In this document: one piece after another, positions 54,500 to 64,000 of the stretch
How the letters are laid out: every line of letters begins with the position of its first letter
Numbering within the stretch: position 1 is the first letter of the stretch
Assembly (NCBI GenBank): GCA_037952775.1
Contig: JBANAY010000003.1
Span: 9,486,001 to 9,550,000, forward strand
Length of the DNA stretch: 64,000 nucleotides
From: Clonostachys chloroleuca
Lineage: Eukaryota > Ascomycota > Sordariomycetes > Hypocreales > Bionectriaceae
Direction of reading: 5' to 3'
Notes under the pieces: generated by a model
Database searches by the model: none
The model's input: the letters and a program-made list of their open reading frames with translations, nothing else
What the model was told of the DNA's origin: nothing
Position numbers and translations under genes: made by a program

Positions 54500-55693
54500 T
54501 CAACTAGCTACTGTCGTACGATTTTGTGAAGCTGTGTTATCCTGGAAATTGACCGTCCTGTCAAAACTACCTGATAGCTGAAGCAAATCAACAGCAGCTT
54601 TGGCCATCCCCCTGAGAGCAGGTTAGCCTGATCAGAACATATGATAAACAATTCAAGTTTTGCTTACCCAGAGGCCTGGTAGCCCGAGCCACCTGCGCCG
54701 CTGGTGTGAATTACCTTGACGCCGTACTTTCTTTCCAACTCGATTCTAGCACCATTTATTCTCCTCGCTTCATTTTGGCCTTCTCATTAGTCGTGGCTGA
54801 ATAAAAACTTGAACTCCAGAATGAGAAATGCCACACCCCCGTCTTTCCCTCGAGGGAATACATGCCTACTGTGACTTCCTAGGCGTTGACTTGAACGTAA
54901 GTACATCTTTGAGATAACTGACGGTGGCGCTTCGACAAGATAGACCTGGCCCTGAGATAGTGGTTGGTATCTGATTCTGGGGTGCTCGGAAACGCCACTA
55001 ATTCATACTTTTGCTGGGTATACATCGTGGTCTTCGACGCCCTTCAGTGTCAGAGAGCCAAGTCCCGTGCAATTGAAAATGGCTGAAGCGGTGGTAAATC
55101 GGCCTGGAATTTCTGACAAGTCGTCTATGATTGCTCGTCGTACCTCTATACCCAGTCTCGCTGCTTCAGCTTGGAGTCTTTGAGTCTTTCAATTAGCTTT
55201 ATCGCACTAAGCAATTGTTCGATGAAATGCTGATAACTCCTACCATGGCAAGTGTTTCTGCACGTTAATAACAAATGTCGAAACTTCAAAACCAGAGTTG
55301 GTGCCTTGCGGAAGCTCCTCCTTTGTCAGGCGACTTGATGCCTCCGACGAGGTCAGTGTACCAAGTCTTGTTGGTCGTTTGACTCAAGAGATCGACATTT
55401 TCAATGTCATCCTCGTAGACAGATCGCAAGTCCATTGCTTCTAAACCACATTCGGGATGAGTCTTGGCTAATTCCTGAAATTTGAGGTACGTATCACGAT
55501 CCCATTCTTGCTGAGGGTCATTGTCGGTGGCACTAGAAATCCAGCTTCCTCCAGCCCAGGCTGATGCGTATGTCGGAGGATAATCTCCGGGGAGATCTCG
55601 GGCAAGAACCAAGTCATCGCAGGAGGGATGTTGTTTCTTTAGCTCGAGCGCAGTTGGCTATCCGACCACGCCAGCTCCAAGAACGACGTACAT
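54500..55693 (-). pseudogene. D-amino-acid oxidase-like FAD protein, disrupted
   Basis: The minus strand preserves the order of a D-amino-acid/D-aspartate oxidase: MYVVLGAGVVG (FAD motif, ATG at 55693), TALELKKQHP, YASAWAGGSW, TTNKTWYTDLVGGI, NSGFEVSTFVINVQKHLPW, FNCTGLGSLTLKGVEDHDVYP, GQVYLVEAP, VFPRGKDGGV, and the C-terminal VIHTSGAGGSGYQASG and MAKAAVDLL. It is broken by an in-frame TAG at 55658-55660 directly after the FAD motif, a frameshift near 55320, and further stops and a shortened stretch near 54800-54900. The enzyme would have oxidised D-amino acids to 2-oxo acids in peroxisomes. It is divergent from the permease relic. Confidence 0.75.
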
Positions 55694-56227
55694 TGCACGT
55701 TAACTTGTTAGCCTTACTGGTGACTGAACCTCTGGTGGCAAGGGATATTGAAAGAATGCGCGATAACAAAAAACTCCTGCGAATGTCTAGCCATCCAGAT
55801 ATAATTTTACGGAAGGGAGACTTATAAGGCCTAGACTGCAAACGTATAATTATGCTAAAGAAATAAATAAATGACCATATTGTCAACCGTGAGCTAGCCA
55901 GCTCGGCGCTTCGGAGAGCACTTTCCGAGATACTTTTCCTTTTCCCCACTCGTTCCGAATGATCGTTTGATAAGACCCTAGATTCGGGGCCATTCCTTTG
56001 TAGTTTGCGGGGTATCAGGGGATTAGACTGGGAAAGATTGCATGACTCGCTTTCCTTTCGATGAGTAGAAACCGAGATCATGATAAGCTTTAGTGATTGC
56101 TGCTAGGATCAAAGGGGGTTGGTCTAGAGCTTGGTCTTTTCGACAAAGACTGACATGTTGGACGCATCAAGAGCTTTCAACAACCAGCAATGTGATAGCC
56201 TAAGACATTCGAAAAGGCCTGCTTCAA
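55694..56227. promoter_or_regulatory. divergent region with inverted TCGGA element
   Basis: TCGGA-GAGCACTT-TCCGA at 55911-55928 is an inverted repeat whose left half is the octamer TCGGAGAG. It lies between the oxidase relic and the permease relic. Confidence 0.4.
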
Positions 56228-57230
56228 ATGACAGAGTTATTCGAGAAAGAGAAGGTCAACGATCTTGGTCCGGTTGAATCCGAAACGCAGGGCGAGATGG
56301 TTCAGCCGAACGAATTGCGCAGGGACTTCAAGCCGCACCAGGTCTTCATGTTCTCGATTTCTTGTGCAATTGGCACAAGACTTGTGATTGGTACAGGCAG
56401 TGCTTTGTCGAGAGGAGGCCCTGGAAGTCCCTTAATTGCATATATACTTATCGGAGTTACGGTATTCTTCATTATGACAGCTATTGGAGAGATGGCGACA
56501 TTTCTTCCCATGAATAAAGGATTTGGAGGATATGCGACGCGTATGGTTGATCCAGCTCTTGGGTAATATGGCCTCTCTTATAGCAAGTTCCTCACTAACA
56601 TGCTATAGTTTCGCAACTGGCTGGAACTACTTCTTCAAGTATATCACGCGAAAACGGCAACCCAATATACGCTGTTGGTATTACTTCTTTGTTCATTTGT
56701 TTAGGATATATGAACGCCATCAAGTTGTCTTCGACTGTTTTTGGCTACTTTGTCAGTTTGGTGATAGTTTTTGCTGTCCTTAATTGGGTCGCGATCCTGG
56801 TTACTCACATCCGCTTCCGTCAACTTGAAGGCACAAGGCATCCTCTCAGCTAATCTACCCTATGTTGGGTTTCTCCAGCCATATGGCTCATACTTCTCAT
56901 TGTTCATCTCACTCCTAGTCATTGTCTTCAATGGTGATTACCCTCGCTTCGCTTCAGTAAAAAAGAGCCCTTGCTAACTGGGAGAACCAAGGTTATGTTG
57001 CTTTCATCCCGCACTTCAAGCCCGATCTCTTTGTCCTTAAATACCTCGGCACCATAATCTTCATTTCAACATTAATTTGGTGGAAGAACTCGAAGAAGGC
57101 AACTTTTTGGTCTGCTTCAACTGTGGACCTAAGCACAGGTAGACGAGCGTGGGGAGAGACGGAGAGACAAGAGGGAGTGCATTGGGAAGGTGGATTCTGG
57201 AAGAATGCTCTTATGAGGTTCAAGCGATGA
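56228..57230 (+). pseudogene. amino-acid permease with an internal deletion
   Basis: The N-terminus fits fungal amino-acid permeases of the AAP/YAT family: RRDFKPHQVFMFSISCAIGT, IGEMATFLPMNKGFGGYATR, and after a short intron GFATGWNYFFKYI (helix 3). Directly afterwards, at about 56650, the sequence jumps to NPIYAVGITSLF and YMNAIKLSSTVFGYF, which belong near helix 8, in another frame. About 200 residues are therefore missing and the junction is out of frame. The rest is well kept (LPYVGFLQPYGSYFSLF, VAFIPHFKPDLFVLKYLGT, C-terminal GGFWKNALMRFKR). A recent out-of-frame deletion is the simplest reading. Confidence 0.75.
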
Positions 57231-58050
57231 AAAGCATCATTACCTCTGTACACGACGATTAAAACATCTCGCGCTTTACTCGGACGGGTTCATTTTGTGA
57301 CATTCAGCTAGTCGCAAGAGGTCAGAGACAAGATTATAAACACTCGTAACCTACCAACTTCCGATTTGATGTGATGTTAGTCTCTGGAGCTGCTGTAAAG
57401 TCTTGGGCACAACTCATCAACAAGGGTCTCAATATCCGGCCCATTGTCCAAATAACCATACGTCCATTTCGAGGTAACGCGGCTTACCTGATGGCGCTCA
57501 AGCACCTTTGATATCGGGCTCACAAAGTAAGATACGGTCACGTCAACAATCACCAAGAGAACGATTCAAGCCAGGGAGCTGTCTATGAATATTCACACAT
57601 TGGTTGTCGAACATTATCTCATGATTTGAAAACAGAGGCAAGAGGGTGTTGTGATACCTCTTAGCCCATCATGGGTACTAGTCCTGGCTCAGAAACCCAT
57701 TGCAATGGAGGACTCTTCGGAGAGTGGTTGTTCCACGATCCAGTCTCGGGCATTGCTTGGCAGACGAACAGAACAAAGACTTTTTGAGAATCTCGCTACC
57801 CGACCCGCACAACAGCATCCCTATGATAGACTAGCGTTCGATAAGCCCGAAGGCATTGTCCACTTTGGCAACGATTGCCAAGGCCTCAACCGAATTTCGG
57901 AGAGTAGTCCCCGAGCCAGAAAGTGGCCTCCGAATACCGTTCGGAGAGCGCGAGCCCAGGGGAGACCGACCATCTAGATAAGGCAAGGATATCTAGTCAG
58001 CTCAGAGATATCTAGATGAGTGTTAACAATCCACGCTTCAGTCTAACAAA
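57231..58050. other. intergenic with a possible gene remnant and TCGGAGAG motifs
   Basis: The plus strand at 57651-57977 has a 108-codon frame, and the other frames contain protein-like pieces (GLFGEWLFHDPVSGIAWQ; RLAFDKPEGIVHFGNDCQG). A decayed exon is possible but I cannot name the family. TCGGAGAG occurs at 57717, 57897 and 57941; the last is part of CTCCGAA-TACCG-TTCGGAG (57928-57946), a 7-bp-arm inverted repeat about 105 bp before the aldolase ATG. Confidence 0.4.
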
Positions 58051-59078
58051 ATGCTCGCTTCCCGGAATACCCTCAAGACAAGAACTGCCGCCGGGCAGCT
58101 CTGCAAGGTATGTATGCATCTCCTAGCGCTACCATGCAATTAACCCTACCTGCAACATAGTTTGTGTGCCTTTCGTGTTTTGTCATTTCTCCCTAAGCAT
58201 TGTCAAGCAATTTCCGTCATTGTAGGTGCTGATAATGTAAATTCCCAGGCCCTTGGCATACGACTCGTCACAAACCCTCAAGTAGTGCAGCTAGCCACGA
58301 ACGCAGGCTTCGATAGTCTGTTCATTGACTTGGAACATTCAACGTTTTCTCTCGATGACGCTGGCAAACTATGTGGTGCTGGACTTGCTCTAGGCATAAC
58401 ACCTTTTGTACGAGTGCCACACCAATGCGGCAATGGATACATCCAGAAAGTCCTCGACGCAGGTGCTATGGGAATAATATTTCCTCATATACAGAACGCG
58501 GGTAATTTACACATAATGTACGTCTCTATCCTCTTTACCAAAGCTAACCTCACCCAGATGAAGCAAAGGCCGCTGTGGCTATCTCCAAATACCCGCCCCA
58601 AGGCTGTCGTTCAATCACTGGCCAACTACCAACCTTGTCTCTCAAATCATTTCCTCAACTTGACGTGATCCGTGAGACCAATGAGCACGCATCATCAGTA
58701 TTTGTCATGATAGAGAACGAGGGAGCGGTGGAAAGAGTAGAAGAGATCGCCGCCGTGGAAGGAGTCGATGTCATACTGATTGGATCCAATGACTTGGCTA
58801 TCGAGCTCGGTGCTCCTGCTGACTTTCGCAGCGACAAATTCCGCCAGGCTTTGACACGGGTAAGCAAAGCATGCAAGAAGAATGGAAAGGTTATGGGTCT
58901 TGCAGGTATTTATAACACGCCTGATATTCATGATTGGGCTATTCATACATTGGGTGTGCGTTTCATGTTATGCCAGCAAGACTCAGGCTTGATCGCAGGC
59001 GCTGCTACGCAATGTCTGGCTGCCATAGAAGGTGTTGAGAACACTCCTTTATTAAATTCCACGAATGGATCAACTTAG
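58051..59078 (+). CDS. HpcH/HpaI-type 2-oxo-acid aldolase
   Basis: Three exons (58051-58107, 58249-58501, 58558-59078) give 276 residues, the size of the HpcH/HpaI aldolase family (PF03328). These enzymes use a divalent metal and cleave 4-hydroxy-2-oxo acids to pyruvate and an aldehyde or oxo acid. Motifs: FDSLFIDLEHSTFSLDDA (general base and phosphate loop), ITPFVRVPH (substrate Arg), VLDAGAMGIIFPHIQNA, VFVMIENEGAVERVEEIAAV (metal Glu) and DVILIGSNDLAIELG (metal Asp). The first intron is long (141 nt) and may hide a micro-exon. It closes the partly decayed amino-acid locus and could act on a 4-hydroxy-2-oxo acid made by transamination; this is inference. Confidence 0.85.
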
Positions 59079-61024
59079 ATAGTACATTGTACCATCATCA
59101 TCCAACGCTGTTTCTCAGATTTCGATAAACTCTAACTTCAACTGCATTTTAATTTACGGGACAGCGATGGAATGGCAAAATATGTGCGACACAGGAAACG
59201 GCATACTTATACAAATATTCTTATATGCTATGCCAGGGTGCCCCCGAAACGGAGTGGATTTGTGCGGGAGATGCATTTCATCGGTCCATCAAAAACACCG
59301 TCGCCCAGTTTTGGGGGATTTGGAGACCGATGCTTTCAGCCAGAGCTTTATCCGTAGCGGACATTTCATTCTCCGCGATGACCCCTCATATTCCCCAACT
59401 GGAGAATCGTACGAGTCATATAGTTCCGGTCATCCACGGCGGGGTTTGATTGTTCCGGCTGAGAATGATGAAATGAATTTTCCAATCGCTGGAAGAGGGG
59501 CTGTTGTGGCAATCAAGGCACACTGCAAGGTAGATATGGTTCTCATGATTGAGGACGAAAAGGCCTAAGAAGATGCTGACCTAGAAGTTCAAACAAACTC
59601 TGCCATCAACACTTGAATTGAATGTTCCGTTTCGCCGAAAAATGATTGATGAAAAATCAGTTCAGCCAAGCTCATCGACAAGGTTCAACAACATCGTAAA
59701 AGCTCGAATTATCGGGCTAATAGGGCAGCAGCAAATCAACCTGGGCCGTTCCTTTGTCCAAAACTCTGACTACATTTCATAATATGGGATAAATACCTGC
59801 ATTTTGTTTTGGAACGACCTCTCCTCTGGTCATGCCGAGCTCCAGGCCCTCCGGGGAAGCCAACCCCGACAACAAGCTTCTAGAGTCACGGGGCCTACCT
59901 GATGTCTACGTAGAGATCCTTGCAAGTGAGTTTTTCAGTAAAGCCTAGACCGTCAATTACCAACAACATCCCAACGCTTCTATTGGCTGGCTAAAGAGTC
60001 TGCATAATGGGAAAGGGGGAGGAGTTCCGGTGGACAGGTGGGAAAACTTCCTTTAGCTACTGGCCAAGATGTCCTTAACCTCGAGAGGTGACTTTCAGGC
60101 ATTCCGGATGACGAAGGAAAAGCAAAATGGGGGAATTTGAAAGCGCAGGGGATGGAATGTACTCAGACCCTCGGTGATCACGACCTGAGCCATCGTTAAC
60201 TAATTACCAAAAATCCGCATCGGTATTGTGGAAGATTCACTGGTCCACAGGGTTTTAACGGCTTTCTACCTCTGAGTAGAAAACGTTGTTTAACGTCTAT
60301 GAGCGGAGATCAGACTAAGAGAGAGCCCTCCAGCGGCATAATCCTGGCACGACGGACGAGCAGGTGGTGGATTTCACACCCCTGTACGAACTTTCTTAGA
60401 GCGTCTCTGAAAGGAGAATCCTTTTTCAGCCGAAATAAAGTTAGATTGTAAAAACTGATCATATTCAGATTATCTTGAATAAGCGAAGGGAGGTCTTGAC
60501 GAATGCATGGACTAGCCGATGTTCGACAAACCATGATACTGTCTTAATACTCTGCTTTGTAGGTCTCCTTATCCCCGTTGCATGAGGTAAGTAAGTTCGT
60601 CCACACCTAGAGTCATGCAGTCTCCCGTGCAGAAAGTAGAGCCCGATTTAAGCCAACCCCAACGTCTGGTGTTCGTTTCCCCGCGCCCTCGAGTTTGACC
60701 TCGCCCACATTTGCCATCTCATCCCCGGTTTCCCCGCAGCAACGGCTATTTCTTTGTCCGCGAGCCTAAAGTTATTGAGTTTAAACTTGACGCTAGGAAA
60801 GTCGAGACGCTTCGTTTACTGGATGGAGAGCCTGAGGGGGAATATCAACCCCGGAATCTGGGGGTGATGCTCCGTTGTGGGGGCACCCTGGCATAGAATA
60901 TAAGATCCCTCGGCCGGCGCGCAAGATTCGAAAGATTTGTTCTAGCAGCAGTCTCAATTGCTTTTTCCCTTACCCAAAGCATCATTCGACCAATTTACCG
61001 CTTCAAATTTCACGTTGTTCGAGA
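59079..61024. other. intergenic region with weak fragments
   Basis: Two overlapping plus-strand frames at 59167-59568 contain pieces such as FHRSIKNTVAQFWGIWRPML but no complete gene, so they may be a remnant. A short N-terminal-like frame starts at 59834 and ends after about 38 codons. Nothing else is supported. The last 100 bp are the permease 5' UTR. Confidence 0.4.
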
Positions 61025-62748
61025 ATGGGATCGGACGAGAAGCGAAACAGCGCTGAACGCCCTCATGAGGCTCAGCTTGAGATGACTCCTTCTGCTGGCC
61101 TCGAAAAGGGCGGTGTTTTGGCGGGAGAGGAAGCCGACTACTCTGGAGCGGTAAAGAAGTCCGACCCTGAGGAGATCCGTCTTGTCCGAAAGCTGGACTA
61201 TCGTATTATGCCTACTCTCTGGGCAATGTACTTCCTCAACTACGTGAGTGCCTCCCCGGTATGATTGACTCAGTATGTCGCATTAACTCCGGAGTTCGTA
61301 GCTTGACCGCAATGCTATTGCTCAAGCACGATTGAACAACCTCGAGAAGCATCTGGGACTTCAGGGAACTCAGTACAATACTTGCATCTCCATTCTGTTT
61401 GTCGGGTGAGTTCCGTGTCTTTCTGATTATTCAATTGTAGTTTGAAACTGACAGCGATAGTTACCTGCTCATGCAAATCCCTTCCAACATGCTCATCTCC
61501 ACCAAACGCGTTCGTCCTTCGGTCTACATGGCGATATGCATGATGGGATGGGCGATTGTGTCCGCCTGCACGGCACTCGCCAAAAACTATGCCGGCCTTG
61601 TCGTCGTTCGATTCTTCCTTGGTATCGCGGAGGCGCCTTTCTATCCGTCAGTCTTCCTTCTTCAATACGTAATGTTTAATTGATGTTTCCCACTTTCGAG
61701 GGTTTGGAGTTGAGGGGGGTTGGAGTGGGAGCTTCACTACGCGCCACAACTTTTCTTCACCGAGAGACTAACAATCAATTTTAGAGGAGCGCTTTACATG
61801 CTGTCGATCTTCTATACCCGCAAGGAGATTGCTACTCGACTAGCTATCTTGTACTCTGGCAATATTTTCGCCACATCCTTCTCCGGTCTCATTGCAGCTG
61901 CCACGTTCAGTACACTTGACGGCGCACATGGGCTTCACGGATGGCAGTGGCTGTTCATCATCGAGGGCGTTGTTACATTTGGTGTGGGCTTTATTGGTGC
62001 CTTCACACTGGCTGACAGCCCTCTCACCACCTGGTGGCTGACCCCTGAAGAGCGACAACTTGCCCACGACCGGATGATCAAGGACACTGTTGGTCTTGAA
62101 GAAAGCAAGGGAGCCCGTGCCGGATTCAAGCAGGCTATTCGTGATCCTCGTCTATGGCTCTTCTGCTTTATCCAGAATATGCACCTTTCCGCCTGCTCCT
62201 TCAACAACTTCTTCCCCACCGTCGTCGGATCCCTCGGCTTCAGCAAGACCATTACTCTCGTCCTAACCTGCCCGCCTTATCTCGTCTCGGGATTCTTCGG
62301 CTACGGCGCTGGTCTTTTGTCTGGCAAGTACAATGAACGCACGTGGCACATCACAGCCTGCATGGGCATGGCTCTGGTGGGCTTCATCATTTCCTGCGCG
62401 ACGCTGAACACCGCCGCTCGCTATGTTTCTTGCTTCCTTTTCGCCAGTGGTGCATATGCAGTCAACTCGATGATTCTCGGGTGGGTGTCTGCTACACTAG
62501 GGTCCACCCCCGAGAAGAAATCCGTCAGTTTGTCCATCGTCAACGTGGTCGCCAACGCATCATATATTTACACCGCATACCTGTATCCCTCTTCCGATGA
62601 ACCCAAGTATCTTACTGGAATGGCAAGCAACGCTGCCTTTGCGACCATGACGATCGTATCCACCTGGGCTATGCGTATCTGGCTTGTCAGGGCCAACAAG
62701 AAGATGGATCGTGAGGGAAATACGGACGCTACTCGTTACGCTTACTAG
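61025..62748 (+). CDS. Dal5-type allantoate/anion:cation symporter (MFS)
   Basis: Four exons (61025-61243, 61302-61405, 61461-61646, 61785-62748) encode 490 residues. The entry LVRKLDYRIMPTLWAMYFLNYLDRNAIAQARL is the hallmark of the fungal anion:cation symporter family (allantoate, nicotinate, pantothenate and related anions). It is followed by YLLMQIPSNMLI, FLGIAEAPFYPGALYMLS, WQWLFIIEGVVTFGVG and the loop ADSPLTTWWLTPEERQLAHDRM, all at expected positions. It is a plasma-membrane importer of organic anions with 12 helices. The third intron is long (138 nt). It is 2 kb from the aldolase; a functional link is possible but not shown. Confidence 0.9.
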
Positions 62749-63680
62749 CCCAGAACAGATTCGCTCATTCGGGAACATTTTCGCACCGGTTGTTTGAGGT
62801 TGGTGCATAAGTGTTGGGTAAATATCCAAAGGGAAAATGGTAGTTCAAGCAGCCGATAGCAGCGGCCGGTAGCCTGCCGGCGTCTTCTACTCCTGTCATT
62901 AACTATTTCAAACAAGTCATCACGACTCCCATAATGAAGCTGTATTATTAGAATCAATCCATGTCTCGTTAAATATCTATTAGATAATATAGGAGTTACA
63001 CCTGTGAAAGATCTATAATGGCCGCAGACTAAACGTTTGTTTACTTGGAAGTTTGCGTGCCAAACGTGATCAGCTGGCTGGATGGGTGTATTGGCAATGA
63101 TGGTATTACTAGTGTTGTCCGTATTGGTGTGAGTAATTCGTTACGCCGTGATGTCTAAACTAGGAGGTTGAAGATATGAACAAGGTGCCTTGCAAGGCTA
63201 AAATCAGTTGACTAACTGGATGCGGAATTCTAAACGATGCTTATGGGATAAGCGTTGGTTGATACGTTCATTTACAAAACCAGAACAACCCAGTCCTGCC
63301 AATTTAGCGGTACGCGCACAGGGGTGATGCTTACAAGCTACAAGTTGCAACCCAAAGTTCCACCACCTTGAGGGAGATCTTCTTGGAAGAAATAAATTTC
63401 TACACGTGCTGAAGACATCACAGATACAGATCTCATTTTAATGGGCCGAGGAGAAGCAAAGAATCATCCAGCAATTTTAACGATGGTCGTCTCAACCAAA
63501 AGCAAGGCAGACAGCTTACCAGGTTCGCGGCACAACTCGCAGGATCATCGCCACATCCATGCGAGGCTTGGCAAATGTAACCCCCCAGCTTAGCAGACAG
63601 CTGCCTACAAAAACGGTGACACCTCTCTCTTCCGTCCGCTCGCCAAACTCGACTCATTTCTTCCGTCTAGCACAGAAAAG
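62749..63680. other. intergenic spacer
   Basis: No supported gene; promoter of the partial gene starting at 63681. Confidence 0.5.
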
Positions 63681-64000
63681 ATGCCTTCAAGCGAATTTTT
63701 CGGCTACACACTTACCAATCTGGGACCACTGACCACGACGTTTACGGCCCCATCGTCATGTGCGACTAACAGTGACAACCTAGTATGGTATTCGCGCTTT
63801 GACTCGACCGTGACGGGAATAGGAAGAGACAGGTATCTTGGCCAGGAGACATGTAGAGATGGAGTGACACGCGGTGCTTGCGCACCGTCCGGCGAGGCTA
63901 TCGACAAACTTGTATCAGCATCTCCATCATCCAGTAACATCTGGTATCACTCACCGGGAATCGCCTGCCCTAGTGGTTGGACAACCGCCGGCACTCTTAA
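63681..64000 (+). CDS. conserved fungal protein, N-terminal part only (runs off the window)
   Basis: The ATG at 63681 opens a frame that continues to the window end (106 residues seen). It has SSEFFGYTLTNLGPLTTTFTAP, two spaced cysteine patches (ETCRDGVTRGACAPSG) and the stretch WYHSPGIACPSGWTTAGTL. The YSPG-x-CP-x-GW-x-x-x-G type motif recurs in a family of uncharacterised fungal proteins that often have a Ser/Thr-rich domain and one transmembrane helix further on. No signal peptide is evident at this ATG. Function unknown. Confidence 0.6.
   Translation, partial: MPSSEFFGYTLTNLGPLTTTFTAPSSCATNSDNLVWYSRFDSTVTGIGRDRYLGQETCRDGVTRGACAPSGEAIDKLVSASPSSSNIWYHSPGIACPSGWTTAGTL

Noticed and set aside
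58051..59078. HpcH/HpaI aldolase as the last step of the 10-23 kb tricarboxylate cluster
   Set aside because: It is 35 kb away, has no TCGGA-N4-TCCGA site upstream, and sits in a different gene group with its own regulator.

Overview
The window is nuclear DNA of a filamentous ascomycete (Pezizomycotina). Nearly every gene is cut by 50-75 nt introns with GT..AG ends, Zn2Cys6 regulators are frequent, and MFS transporters, F-box proteins, an NmrA-like reductase and a UPF0658 membrane protein are typical of such genomes. The species cannot be decided from sequence alone. I see no rRNA, tRNA, CRISPR array or intact transposon. Exon borders were fitted by hand from frame continuity and family similarity.

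Layout. 1.2-3.3 kb: lactose/hexose-type permease. 4.5-9.7 kb: a Zn2Cys6 regulator between two NAD(P)-dependent reductases (PRISE-like and NmrA/isoflavone-reductase-like) whose promoters share a CCGCGG-type motif. 9.9-22.8 kb: the most striking part, a compact set of an aconitase paralogue, a YHM2-like mitochondrial citrate/2-oxoglutarate carrier, a Zn2Cys6 regulator, a LigI-like amidohydrolase/lactonase, a sugar/quinate-type MFS porter, a PrpF-family isomerase with a mitochondrial presequence, and a bacterial-type glycerate kinase. All three divergent promoters of this set carry the palindrome TCGGA-N4-TCCGA. I read it as a co-regulated mitochondrial pathway for an unusual tricarboxylic acid or its lactone (trans-aconitate-like or 4-oxalomesaconate-like). 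The aconitase appears to carry a one-base frameshift.

24.6-26.8 kb: DHA1 drug:H+ antiporter-type MFS. 27.4-30.6 kb: two F-box-type proteins. 31.1-32.3 kb: UPF0658 membrane protein. 35-39 kb: a small coiled-coil ORF, an MFS protein and a conserved hypothetical protein. 40.2-42.5 kb: HSP70-like ATPase. 43.2-47.9 kb: alpha/beta hydrolase, a fungal regulator-like protein without a zinc cluster, and a 2OG-Fe(II) oxygenase with an altered RxS motif.

49.4-59.1 kb: a half-decayed amino-acid catabolic locus. It has an intact Zn2Cys6 regulator, an aspartate aminotransferase and an HpcH/HpaI aldolase, together with a broken D-amino-acid-oxidase-like gene and an amino-acid permease that lost its middle. 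61.0-62.7 kb: a Dal5-type anion permease. At the right edge a conserved fungal protein runs out of the window.
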